12,206 nucleotides of DNA from Bacillota bacterium (lineage in GTDB: Bacteria > Bacillota > Clostridia > Lachnospirales > WQUN01). The stretch spans positions 1-12,206 of the forward strand of contig WQUN01000122.1 in the NCBI GenBank assembly GCA_009782085.1, given 5' to 3'. A program made the translations under genes and the position numbers. This document shows positions 1-6,120 of the stretch, piece after piece (position 1 is the first letter of the stretch; each line of letters starts with the position of its first letter). Under the pieces are notes generated by a model. It had not been told where the DNA came from, did no database searches, and worked only from the letters and a program-made list of their open reading frames with translations.

Positions 1-1
1 G

Positions 2-409
2 GCCGCGATGAACCTTATCACCGCCTTTGTGATCATCGCCGGCAACCTGATCGCCCTGGCGAGGGCGGGCGCCCTGACGGACTTCCAGAACGTGGCCTCC
101 GGCTTCCTGTTCGGGTTCACGTATCTTTTCATCGCCGCGAACAACCTGTTCAGGCTCGACCTGCGCCCGTTCGGCTGGTTTTCGCTGTTCGTGGCCGTCT
201 ACGCGGTGACTATGTGCATATTCGCCGCGACGGCCGGGAACGTAAAGTTCGCGCTTTTATGGGGAGCGTGGGCGGTTTTGTGGCTGGAAGGGTTCCTGGA
301 GCTGGGCCTGCGGCTGAAAATGGGCAAGGTTTTCCCGTATCTGTCGATCGCGGAGGGCGTGTTCGCGGCGTTTATACCGTCGGTGCTGATGCTGACGGAC
401 AAGTGGTAG
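2..409 (+). CDS. AmiS/UreI family urea/amide channel, C-terminal part (5' end outside window)
   Basis: This is the C-terminal part of an inner-membrane channel of the AmiS/UreI family, which conducts urea or short-chain amides. The reading frame is open to the left edge, and the first ATG (position 8) aligns with an internal Met of Helicobacter UreI, so the true start lies upstream. The clearest signature is GFLFGFTYLFIAANNLFRLD followed by RPFGWFSLFVAVYAV, closely matching the UreI stretch GLLFGFTYLYAAINHTFGLD plus RPYSWYSLFVAI. Further on, WGAWAVLWLEGFLELGL and a GK-PYLSIAEGVFAAFIPS segment match the last helices of the family. About 133 residues are visible against 170-195 for whole members, so roughly the first one or two helices are missing. 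No urease or amidase gene is in the window, so the substrate cannot be assigned. It converges on the aminotransferase gene with only 12 bp between the stops and no visible terminator. Confidence 0.85.
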   Translation, partial: AAMNLITAFVIIAGNLIALARAGALTDFQNVASGFLFGFTYLFIAANNLFRLDLRPFGWFSLFVAVYAVTMCIFAATAGNVKFALLWGAWAVLWLEGFLELGLRLKMGKVFPYLSIAEGVFAAFIPSVLMLTDKW

Positions 410-421
410 AACAGGGGGCTC

Positions 422-1615
422 TCACGTCTCCCGCAAAAACGCCTTCAGCCTTCTCAGCGCCTCTTTCAGGCTCTCTACCGAGTACGCGTACGAGCACCTG
501 ACGAACCCCTCCCCCGCCTCGCCGAAGGCGTTTCCGGGGACGACGGCGAGTTTTTGGCTCATCAGCAGCTTCTCGCAGAACTCCTCGCTGGAAAGCCCGG
601 TCTTTTGTATGGACGGGAACGTGTAGAACGCGCCGCGCGGCTCGAAGCACGGGAGGCCGATCTCCCGGAAGCCGTCCAGAAGCACGCGGCGGCGGGCGTC
701 GTATTCGCGGCGCATGGCGGCCACGCTTTTGTGCGAATTGCGCAGGGCCTCGAGGCCGGCGTACTGGCTGTTGCGCGAGGCGCACATCAGGACGTACTGG
801 TGGATCTTGGTCATGGCGGAGATAAGCTCCGCCGGGCCGCAGGCGTAGCCCAGCCGCCAGCCCGTCATGGCGAAGGCCTTGGAGAAGCCGTTTATCACCA
901 AAGTCTTCCCATACATGCCGGGCAGGGCCGCGATCGACGCGTGCTCCGCGTCGCCCAGGCCTTCCCGCCCGACCGGGCCGTAGGTCAGCTCCGCGTATAT
1001 CTCGTCGGATATGACCAGGATGTCCTGTTCGCGGAGGACTTCCGCGATCCTCTCGAGGTCGGCGCGCTCCATTACCGCGCCGGTCGGGTTGTTCGGGTAG
1101 CCCATGATGAGCGCCTTTGTCCGGGGGGTCAGTTTGGCGGTTATCTCTTCCGGCAGGAGCCGGAAATCGTTCTCCGGCTTGGGCGAGATGACGACCGGGA
1201 CGCCGCCGGCCATTATGATGCACGCCTTGTAGCTGACGTAGCACGGCTCGACTATCAGTATCTCGTCGCCCGGCTCCGTGACCGCGCGGAGGGCTACGTC
1301 GATGGCCTCGCTCGCGCCGATGGTCACGAGCACCTGGGTCTTGGGGTCGTACTCCGTCCCGAACTTGCGGATATAGGCGGCGATTTCCCTCCGAAGCTCG
1401 GGCAGGCCGGCGTTGGACGTATAGGACGTGCCGCCGCGCTCGAGGCGGAAGATGGCCTCCTCCCGGATGTTCCAGGGGGTCAGGAAGTCCGGCTCGCCGA
1501 CGCCCAGGGAAATGGCCCCCTCGATCTCGTCGGCGATGTCGTAAAACCTGCGTATGCCGGAAAACGGCAGGTCGGCGATTTTCTGGGCCACGAAGCCCTT
1601 TTTGCTGTCCGTCAT
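422..1615 (-). CDS. Class I/II PLP-dependent aminotransferase
   Basis: A cytosolic fold-type I aminotransferase of about 397 residues, the normal length. It should transfer an amino group between an amino acid and a 2-oxoacid using pyridoxal phosphate. Visible landmarks are the N-terminal SGIRRFYDIADE and ISLGVGEPDF segments, TSYTSNAG (about 63-70), the NNPTG motif (175-179), SDEIY with the PLP-ring Asp204 and Tyr207, the Schiff-base Lys246 in NGFSKAFAMTGWRLGY, and the substrate-carboxylate Arg373 in GFVRCSYAYS. The pattern fits the MalY-free, PatA/AlaT-like branch common in Firmicutes. Its start codon overlaps the stop of the upstream Lrp-type regulator (ATGA), so the two are translationally coupled. 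Bacillus subtilis has a comparable pair, AlaR (YugG) and the alanine aminotransferase AlaT (YugH), so alanine is a reasonable guess. Aromatic amino acids or aspartate cannot be excluded. Confidence 0.9.
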   Translation of the reverse strand: MTDSKKGFVAQKIADLPFSGIRRFYDIADEIEGAISLGVGEPDFLTPWNIREEAIFRLERGGTSYTSNAGLPELRREIAAYIRKFGTEYDPKTQVLVTIGASEAIDVALRAVTEPGDEILIVEPCYVSYKACIIMAGGVPVVISPKPENDFRLLPEEITAKLTPRTKALIMGYPNNPTGAVMERADLERIAEVLREQDILVISDEIYAELTYGPVGREGLGDAEHASIAALPGMYGKTLVINGFSKAFAMTGWRLGYACGPAELISAMTKIHQYVLMCASRNSQYAGLEALRNSHKSVAAMRREYDARRRVLLDGFREIGLPCFEPRGAFYTFPSIQKTGLSSEEFCEKLLMSQKLAVVPGNAFGEAGEGFVRCSYAYSVESLKEALRRLKAFLRET

Positions 1616-2097
1616 GGGGAGACTATCATCCTCTCGTCGTCGGAAACGGCCTTTTCCAGGACGATCCCGTGGTCTTTGTACTTTTTCAGAACGAAGTGGG
1701 TGGCCGTGCTCAGGACGGACTCGAGCGGGGCGAGCTTGTCGGAGACGAAGAAAGCCACGTCCCGTATCGTCGCGCCCTCGACGATGACCGTCAGGTCAAA
1801 GCCGCCGGACATGAGGTACAGGGCCTTGACCTCGTCGAAGCGGTAGATGCGCTGGGCGATGCGGTCAAAGCCCATGCCGCGCTGGGGCGTGACCTTGACC
1901 TCGATCAGCGCGGTCACGAACTCGCGGCCCGTCTTGTCCCAGTTCACGAGGGTATGAAAGCCGCAGATGACCTGCTCGTCTATCATTTTGCCGAGTTCCG
2001 CGGCGACTTCCTCGGCGGGCAGGCCGAGCATCACGGCCAGATCCGCTGGGCTGAGGCGGCTGTTTTTTTCCAGGAGCTGAAGGATTGATTCGCGCAT
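1612..2097 (-). CDS. Lrp/AsnC family transcriptional regulator
   Basis: A 161-residue DNA-binding regulator with the normal two-domain architecture. An N-terminal AsnC-type winged helix-turn-helix (about residues 1-50, including LLEKNSRLSPADLAVMLGLP) is followed by an alpha/beta RAM ligand-binding and oligomerisation domain (about 60-145, with VTALIEVKVTPQRG and the MSGGFDLTVIVEG turn). Such proteins assemble into dimers to octamers and sense amino acids. An excellent SD (AAAGGAGG on the minus strand, plus coordinates 2103-2110) lies 5 nt before the ATG. It is the first gene of an operon with the aminotransferase, whose start overlaps its stop by 4 bp, so the likely role is local control of that enzyme and of itself. 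Direct repeats in the leader (2117-2125 and 2135-2143) are candidate binding sites. The effector amino acid is not deducible; alanine is suggested only by the AlaR/AlaT analogy. Confidence 0.92.
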   Translation of the reverse strand: MRESILQLLEKNSRLSPADLAVMLGLPAEEVAAELGKMIDEQVICGFHTLVNWDKTGREFVTALIEVKVTPQRGMGFDRIAQRIYRFDEVKALYLMSGGFDLTVIVEGATIRDVAFFVSDKLAPLESVLSTATHFVLKKYKDHGIVLEKAVSDDERMIVSP

Positions 2098-2116
2098 TGG
2101 GGCCTCCTTTGGGGAT

Positions 2117-2170
2117 TGAGGATATCAGGGTAAATGAGGATATTTCTGGGCAATCGTTTCGGGCAAATCA
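2117..2170 (-). promoter_or_regulatory. Direct repeats in the operon leader, possible Lrp-type operator
   Basis: Plus-strand TGAGGATAT occurs at 2117-2125 and again at 2135-2143 (18-bp period). It is followed by a second pair, GGGCAATCG (2148-2156) and GGGCAAATCA (2161-2170). They lie between the predicted transcript start and the SD. Lrp-family proteins often bind several phased, degenerate sites around their own promoter, so autoregulation is a plausible inference, not shown by the sequence. Confidence 0.3.
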
Positions 2171-2204
2171 GTCAACCTTGCCCTGCCGCTCCGGTTTGGG
2201 TGAG

Positions 2205-2233
2205 ATTATATATTACCCGCCAATAATAGACAA
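2205..2233 (-). promoter_or_regulatory. Sigma-A-like promoter of the Lrp/aminotransferase operon
   Basis: Read on the minus strand: -35 TTGTCT (2228-2233), a 17-nt spacer, then a perfect -10 TATAAT (2205-2210). It predicts a transcript start near 2198 and a leader of about 100 nt before the regulator ATG. It is the only good promoter match I found in the AT-richer strip upstream of the gene. Confidence 0.65.
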
Positions 2234-2335
2234 GACAATTTTGCGGGCGCGCGGGGAGGGCGCTGGGGTATGTCTATGTCGGCGGCGGGAAGCTGGCAAT
2301 TTTGCGCGAGCGGAGGGCGCAGCAAATTTTCGCGG
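2234..2335. repeat. Degenerate short repeats, GC-rich intergenic DNA
   Basis: CAATTTTGCG appears at 2236-2245 and 2297-2306, and a related CAAATTTTCGCGG at 2323-2335. The last one recurs exactly at 5841-5853 in the other repeat-bearing gap. Small open frames across this stretch are low-complexity Arg/Pro-rich and have no SD, so I treat it as non-coding. Confidence 0.5.
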
Positions 2336-2390
2336 CATATCGCAGGGGACGTTCTCCTGGGCGTCCCGTTGCCTGAATCTATCGACAACT

Positions 2391-2496
2391 GCGGGACGCC
2401 GAGGGCGGCGTCCCATGAATCTGCCGACATTGCGGGACGCCGAGGGCGGCGTCCCATGAATCTGCCGACATTGCGGGACGCCGAGGGCGGCGTCCC
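2391..2496. repeat. 41-bp tandem repeat, about 2.6 copies, each with a GC-rich palindrome
   Basis: Units begin at 2391, 2432 and 2473 (the last is partial). Each starts with a palindrome of the type GGGACGCC-gag-GGCGGCGTCCC, followed in the two full units by ATGAATCTGCCGACATT. The first two units are essentially identical, suggesting recent duplication. A diverged relative of the palindrome (GGGCGTCCC) lies just upstream at 2359-2367 and again at 5904-5912. Each unit would fold into a strong hairpin in RNA or single-stranded DNA. Confidence 0.9.
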
Positions 2497-2519
2497 CTAC
2501 TTCTTCGGCAATTAAAGTC

Positions 2520-2581
2520 TGTCATTCTGAGCGCAGCGAAGAATCTTGCTTTTTAGACCCTTCGCTGCGCTCAGGGTGACA
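2520..2581. repeat. Foldback repeat of the TGTCATTCTGAGCGCAGCG type
   Basis: The left arm 2520-2548 begins TGTCATTCTGAGCGCAGCG; the right arm 2559-2581 is its inverted, slightly diverged copy (CCTTCGCTGCGCTCAGGGTG...). The pair forms a hairpin with a short T-rich loop. The left arm is repeated without mismatch over 29 nt at 5960-5988, where the right arm is absent. Dispersed repeats with this GTCATTCTGAGCG core are familiar from many bacterial genomes; their function is unknown. Confidence 0.85.
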
Positions 2582-2645
2582 GCGCAAAGTAATTTCCGAA
2601 GAAGTCTGCTGTATTATGGCGTATCCCACGAAAATATGCCGCACC

Positions 2646-2890
2646 CGCGCGCGCAGGTCAGTCTAAATTCCGTGAATTTGCCTATTACAGCGGTAAATAA
2701 TTGTAGGGCGGGGGCTCTGCTCCCGCCGTAAACCACAAATTAACTGTAGGGCGGGGGCTCTGCTCCCGCCGTAAACCACATATATAGTTGAGTATCGGCG
2801 GAAACAGATCTAAAGCGGCAGGAGCAGAGCCCCTGCCCTACATGTGGTTTGTGCATTTCTCTATAAATTAGACTGACCTGCCCGCGCGCG
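2646..2890. repeat. 245-bp composite element bounded by inverted repeats
   Basis: The outer arms are 2646-2669 (CGCGCGCGCAGGTCAGTC plus TAAATT) and 2866-2890, an inverted copy with a 2-nt insertion and one missing A. Nested inside are two direct 43-bp units at 2702-2744 and 2745-2787, both beginning TGTAGGGCGGGGGCTCTGC, and an inverted copy of their first part at 2815-2842 with two mismatches. The whole can fold into a large nested cruciform. There is no transposase or plausible gene inside, so it resembles a MITE-like or palindromic intergenic element. Target-site duplications were not identified. Confidence 0.75.
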
Positions 2891-2899
2891 TATTGAAAC

Positions 2900-2928
2900 T
2901 TGACGCCGCTCTGTCTATCGTACATACT
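2900..2928 (+). promoter_or_regulatory. Possible promoter for the M24 peptidase gene
   Basis: TTGACG (2900-2905, 5 of 6 to the -35 consensus), a 17-nt spacer, then CATACT (2923-2928, 4 of 6 to the -10). The predicted start is near 2935, exactly where the palindromic element begins, which would place that element in the transcribed leader. A competing TATAAT at 3035-3040 overlaps the right end of the element but has no good -35. Confidence 0.4.
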
Positions 2929-2934
2929 TACTTC

Positions 2935-3038
2935 TATACCGGAGTGCGAAAACATTAGCTTCCTCATGTCGCCGATTCGCCGCTGAAGCGTTCGTCGAAT
3001 CGGCTCGTCGTCGGCAAATGTTTTCTGCATCCGGTATA
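2935..3038. repeat. Palindromic leader element, copy 1 (104 bp)
   Basis: Begins TATACCGGAGTGCGAAAACA and ends with its imperfect inverse, TGTTTTCTGCATCCGGTATA. Inside is a second perfect 9-bp stem, GCCGATTCG (2971-2979) with CGAATCGGC (2996-3004), around a 16-nt loop CCGCTGAAGCGTTCGT (2980-2995). The element ends 52 bp before the ATG of the M24 peptidase. A 69-bp copy lacking the inner stem-loop sits at 10908-10976 before the M29 peptidase, in the same orientation. Confidence 0.85.
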
Positions 3039-3090
3039 ATCAAATAATCAAATAAATGCACAATTACCGTTACGGAAAGCGAGGCCACCT

Positions 3091-4272
3091 ATGACTCTGA
3101 CCCTCCGGGAACTGGAAACACGCCGCGCGCGCTTTTGCGGCGCGATGGACGCCGCCTTCCCCGACTGGGAATCCGCCCTCGTCGCGGGCAAGGTCGACCA
3201 GTATTATTTCACAGGCACGATGCAGGACGCGCTGCTGGTAATCCGACGCGGCGGCGGCTATGACTACTTCGTGCGCAAGAGCTTCGAACGCGCGCGGCTG
3301 GAATCGCCGCTGGAGCGCGTATACCCGATGGGGTCGTACCGGGACGCCGCGCAGATTACCGGCGCGCTCGGAAGCGCGTATATCGAGGGCGACACAATGC
3401 CCTACGCGATGGTCGAGCGGATCGGAAAATATCTCCAAATGTCCAAAATCGGCAACATGGAGAACGTCCTGCGCGCTGTCCGGGCCGTAAAATCGCCTTA
3501 CGAGCTCCACTGGACCGAAAAGTCCGGCGAGGCGCACAGGAGGCTGCTGGACGAGGACATCCCGTCGATGCTCAAAGAGGGCGTCAGCGAGGCCGAGCTG
3601 GCCGGCGAGGTCTACGCGCGGATGATACGGCGCGGTTATCACGGCGTGACGCGCTTTTCCAGGTTTCAGACCGAATTCGCGGCCGGGCACATCTCTTACG
3701 GCGAAAATTCGCTCTACCCCTCGAACTACGACGGCCCCGGCGGCTCCAAGGGCGGAAGCCCGGCCGCGCCCGTCGGCGGCGATCCGGCGCGGAGGCTGAA
3801 AAAGGGCGACCTGGTCTTCGCGGACATCGGCTTCGGCATGAACGGCTACCACAGCGACAAGACGCAGGTCTACATGTTCGGCGCGAAGCCGTCCGCTGAG
3901 GCCGCGCGCGTCCACCGGGCCTGCCTGGACGTCCAGCGCCGCGCCGCGGAGAGGCTCGCGCCGGGCGAAATCCCCTCGCGGATATACCGGGACTGCATGG
4001 ACAGCCTGCCGGACGAGCTGCGCGAGGGCTTCATGGGATACGGGAACAGCCTGGTTAAATTCCTGGGGCACGGCGTCGGCCTGCATATCGACGAGCTCCC
4101 GGTCATCGCCGCGGGCTTCGACGAACCTCTGGAGGAAAACATGGTCATAGCCCTGGAGCCGAAAAAGGGCCTGGACGGCCTGGGGATGGTCGGCGTTGAG
4201 GACACCTACGCCGTCGCGCCCGGCGGGGGAAGGTGCCTGACCGGGGGGGGGAAAGAGATCATTGTGGTGTAG
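3091..4272 (+). CDS. M24 family metallopeptidase (Xaa-Pro aminopeptidase/dipeptidase type)
   Basis: A 393-residue cytosolic protein with the two-domain creatinase/aminopeptidase P layout. An N-terminal non-catalytic domain (about 1-130, with VDQYYFTGTMQDALLVI) is followed by a C-terminal pita-bread domain. All five dinuclear metal ligands are visible: Asp245 and Asp256 in FADIGFGMNGYHSDKTQ, His327 in LGHGVGLHIDE, Glu356 in IALEPK, and Glu370 in VGVEDTYAV. Expected activity is removal of an N-terminal residue before proline, or Xaa-Pro dipeptide cleavage; the exact substrate cannot be read. The start has a modest GAGG (3081-3084) 6 nt upstream. A 9-G tract (4243-4251) lies ten codons before the stop but the frame is intact, ending KEIIVV. 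It converges on miaB. Its leader carries a palindromic element also found before the M29 peptidase. Confidence 0.9.
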   Translation: MTLTLRELETRRARFCGAMDAAFPDWESALVAGKVDQYYFTGTMQDALLVIRRGGGYDYFVRKSFERARLESPLERVYPMGSYRDAAQITGALGSAYIEGDTMPYAMVERIGKYLQMSKIGNMENVLRAVRAVKSPYELHWTEKSGEAHRRLLDEDIPSMLKEGVSEAELAGEVYARMIRRGYHGVTRFSRFQTEFAAGHISYGENSLYPSNYDGPGGSKGGSPAAPVGGDPARRLKKGDLVFADIGFGMNGYHSDKTQVYMFGAKPSAEAARVHRACLDVQRRAAERLAPGEIPSRIYRDCMDSLPDELREGFMGYGNSLVKFLGHGVGLHIDELPVIAAGFDEPLEENMVIALEPKKGLDGLGMVGVEDTYAVAPGGGRCLTGGGKEIIVV

Positions 4273-4344
4273 CATAATTTCAGCACGGATGAGTTCGACG
4301 GTCTGGAGCAGGAGATCAAGTAAATCGTCGCCGTTTCCCCGAAA
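4273..4344. other. Short convergent gap between M24 gene and miaB, no clear terminator
   Basis: After the M24 TAG, the same frame stays open for 16 codons, reading HNFSTDEFDGLEQEIK before TAA at 4321-4323, and it has coding-like composition. I see no GC-rich hairpin with a T tract for either convergent gene. It could be a decayed former C-terminus, a remnant of another gene, or chance. Confidence 0.4.
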
Positions 4345-5724
4345 TCAGCATAGTTCCCCCGTAAAATAGAACGTCCGGCATCCCGTGACCCTTACGTCGG
4401 CCAGCGAGCCGATCAGCCCCGCCTCCCCCCTGAAGTGCACGATGGCGTTTCCGTCTGTCCGCCCGGTCAAAAAGCCCTCGCCGCGCGGGCTTCTCTCCTC
4501 GACGAGGACTTCCAGCGTCCTGCCCTCAAGCTTCCGGTTTTCCTCCAGGAAAATCGGGTTCAGCGTGTCCAGCAGCCGCGCGAACCTCGCGTTCATCACG
4601 TCTTTGGGCACCTGGCCGGGCATGTCCGCCGCCGGGGTGCCCGCCCGCCGCGAGTATACAAAGGTGTACGCGCCGTTGAACCTCGCCTTTCGCGCGGCGT
4701 CGAGCGTGTCCCCGAAGTCCTCCTCCGTCTCGCCGGGGAAACCGACGATTATGTCCGTGGTCAGCGAAACGCCGGGTATCCGTTCGCGTATCCGCGCGGC
4801 CAGCGCGAGGTAGTCCTCTTTCGTATACCCCCTGTTCATCCGCGCGAGCACCTTCGTGCTGCCCGATTGCAGCGGGAGGTGGATGTGGCGGCATATCTTC
4901 GGCTCCCCGGCGATCCTGTCCAAAAGCCCGTCGGACAGGTCTTTCGGGTGAGAGGTCATGAAGCGTATCCTCTTTATCCCCGGCACGCGGCAGATTTCCC
5001 CCAGAAGCGCCGCAAAGCCCCCGCTTCCGGCGCCGCCGTAGGAGTTCACGTTCTGCCCCAGCAGCGTTATCTCTATCGCGCCGGACCCGGCCAGCCCCTC
5101 GATCTCTCTCAATATCGAATCCGCCGGGCGGCTCCTCTCGCGCCCCCGGACGTAAGGCACGACGCAGTACGAACAGAAGTTGTCGCAGCCGTACATGATG
5201 TTCACCGAGGCCCTGAAAGCGCGCTCCCGCACCGTCGGCAGACCGTCGGAGAAGCCCTCGCCGTGCTCCGTGCGTATTTCTGCGGCCCGCCGCCCTGTCG
5301 TCAGGGTTTCGAGCAGCAAATCCGGGAAAGCCGCGAGGTTGAACGTGCCGAACACTATGTCCACGAGGGGGTATTTCGTTTTGATCCGCTCGGCCGCCGC
5401 GCTCTGTTGGGTCATGCAGCCGCATATCGCCGCGACGAAGTCCTCTCCGGCGTTTTTCCTGTGGATCATCTTCCCCAGGTTGCCGAAAAAGCGGTTCTCG
5501 GCGTTCTCGCGCACGCAGCAGGTGTTGTATACCACCAGATCGGCCGTCAGCTCGTCGCCGGAGAGCTCGTAGCCCATCTCCCGCGCCATGCCGGAGATCT
5601 TCTCGGAATCGTGCGCGTTCATCTGGCAGCCGAACGTGCGGATGCAGGCGGCCGGGCGGCGGCCGGACGCGAGGGCCAGGCGGTCGTTCCGGGATCTGAC
5701 AGAGGTTACGGATTGCTGATACAT
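4345..5724 (-). CDS. miaB: tRNA-2-methylthio-N6-dimethylallyladenosine synthase MiaB
   Basis: A radical-SAM methylthiotransferase of 459 residues that adds the 2-methylthio group to i6A37 of tRNAs reading UNN codons. Domains in order: an N-terminal UPF0004 domain with the auxiliary [4Fe-4S] ligands Cys33 (TFGCQMNAHDSE), Cys69 (YNTCCVRENAENRFF) and Cys103 (CGCMTQQ); a radical-SAM core with Cys180, Cys184 and Cys187 (YGCDNFCSYCVVPYVRGRE); and a C-terminal TRAM RNA-binding domain (about 395-457). The NTC-VRENAE and PYVRGRERSR signatures favour MiaB over MtaB or RimO. The ATG has a GGAGG SD (minus strand, 5729-5733) 4 nt away. It has its own promoter (5777-5804) and an unusually AT-rich leader. 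In many Clostridia miaB sits beside mutS; no mutS is visible here. Confidence 0.96.
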   Translation of the reverse strand: MYQQSVTSVRSRNDRLALASGRRPAACIRTFGCQMNAHDSEKISGMAREMGYELSGDELTADLVVYNTCCVRENAENRFFGNLGKMIHRKNAGEDFVAAICGCMTQQSAAAERIKTKYPLVDIVFGTFNLAAFPDLLLETLTTGRRAAEIRTEHGEGFSDGLPTVRERAFRASVNIMYGCDNFCSYCVVPYVRGRERSRPADSILREIEGLAGSGAIEITLLGQNVNSYGGAGSGGFAALLGEICRVPGIKRIRFMTSHPKDLSDGLLDRIAGEPKICRHIHLPLQSGSTKVLARMNRGYTKEDYLALAARIRERIPGVSLTTDIIVGFPGETEEDFGDTLDAARKARFNGAYTFVYSRRAGTPAADMPGQVPKDVMNARFARLLDTLNPIFLEENRKLEGRTLEVLVEERSPRGEGFLTGRTDGNAIVHFRGEAGLIGSLADVRVTGCRTFYFTGELC

Positions 5725-5746
5725 AAAGCCTCCGGTTTGGATAACA

Positions 5747-5773
5747 ATTAATAATTAATAATTAATAATTAAA
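5747..5773. repeat. ATTAATA heptamer tandem repeat in the miaB leader
   Basis: Three perfect ATTAATA units (5747-5753, 5754-5760, 5761-5767) and a partial fourth occupy most of the short region between the miaB promoter and its SD. This gives an almost unstructured AU-only leader. Such low-structure leaders can raise ribosome access; copy-number variation is possible because of the short period. Confidence 0.85.
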
Positions 5774-5776
5774 TAA

Positions 5777-5804
5777 ATTATACACAAATTTCGCTCATTG
5801 GCAA
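5777..5804 (-). promoter_or_regulatory. Sigma-A-like promoter of miaB
   Basis: On the minus strand: -35 TTGCCA (5799-5804), a 16-nt spacer, and -10 TATAAT (5777-5782). The predicted transcript start is near 5770, giving a leader of about 45 nt. Confidence 0.65.
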
Positions 5805-5840
5805 ATCTTATCGGCATTTCGTTCTTTCTGTTGGGCGCGG

Positions 5841-5988
5841 CAAATTTTCGCGGTAAAATCGTATGGGACGCCCCCTTGATAAAATCGTTGTGGACGCCCC
5901 CCTGGGCGTCCCGTTGCCTGCAATCTTCCGATAACAGGTAACCTCTATAGACTCTTTTTTGTCATTCTGAGCGCAGCGAAGAATCTTG
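5841..5988. repeat. Second copy of the intergenic repeat modules
   Basis: Three modules also present upstream of the M24 gene recur here in the same order and orientation: CAAATTTTCGCGG (5841-5853; cf. 2323-2335), CTGGGCGTCCCGTTGCCTG (5902-5920; cf. 2357-2375), and a 29-nt block starting TGTCATTCTGAGCG (5960-5988; cf. 2520-2548). Between the first two lies a local 26-bp tandem duplication (5854-5879 and 5880-5905, each starting TAAAATCGT). No gene is credible in this gap; the one open frame across it consists of repeat sequence and lacks an SD. Confidence 0.8.
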
Positions 5989-6032
5989 TCTATTGGCTTT
6001 TTATACGAATCCCGATTAAAATCTTCACAGTC

Positions 6033-6060
6033 TGTCGCCGAGAACGCCGTAGAAGCGTTC
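6033..6060. repeat. Partial copy of the conserved-loop hairpin motif
   Basis: TGTCGCCGA (6033-6041) is followed by GAACG and the 14-nt CCGTAGAAGCGTTC (6047-6060). The 14-mer matches exactly the first 14 nt of the loop at 12152-12167 (minus strand). Together with TGTCGCCGA it parallels the inner part of the element at 2968-2993. GAACGC and GCGTTC can pair into a small hairpin here, but the long outer arms seen elsewhere are missing. Confidence 0.6.
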
Positions 6061-6091
6061 AAATTTTACGCACTCCTTTCTGTTCCCCTAT

Positions 6092-6120
6092 TTGCCTATT
6101 TTCATCTCGCCTGCTATAAT
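6092..6120 (+). promoter_or_regulatory. Promoter of the rRNA methyltransferase gene
   Basis: TTGCCT (6092-6097), a 17-nt spacer and a perfect TATAAT (6115-6120) preceded by an extended -10 TG (6112-6113). It places the transcript start around 6127, which excludes the TTG at 6092 as a start codon. An SD-like AGGGAGAGG (6123-6131) follows directly. Confidence 0.7.

Noticed and set aside
2085..2459. Open frames over the 41-bp tandem repeats on both strands
   Set aside because: Repeat-derived Arg/Pro/Gly-rich peptides without SD or family resemblance.
2391..2496. Possible CRISPR array
   Set aside because: The period is 41 bp but the whole unit, spacer part included, is repeated, there are fewer than three copies, and no cas genes are present.
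2740..3030. A 96-codon minus-strand open frame across the repeats before the M24 gene
   Set aside because: It consists of repeat sequence (the palindromic element and the GGGCTCTGC repeats), has no SD, and its composition is unlike neighbouring genes.
4270..4323. Programmed TAG read-through (for example pyrrolysine) in the M24 peptidase
   Set aside because: The protein already ends at a normal family position, all metal ligands lie upstream, and nothing else in the window points to pyrrolysine use.
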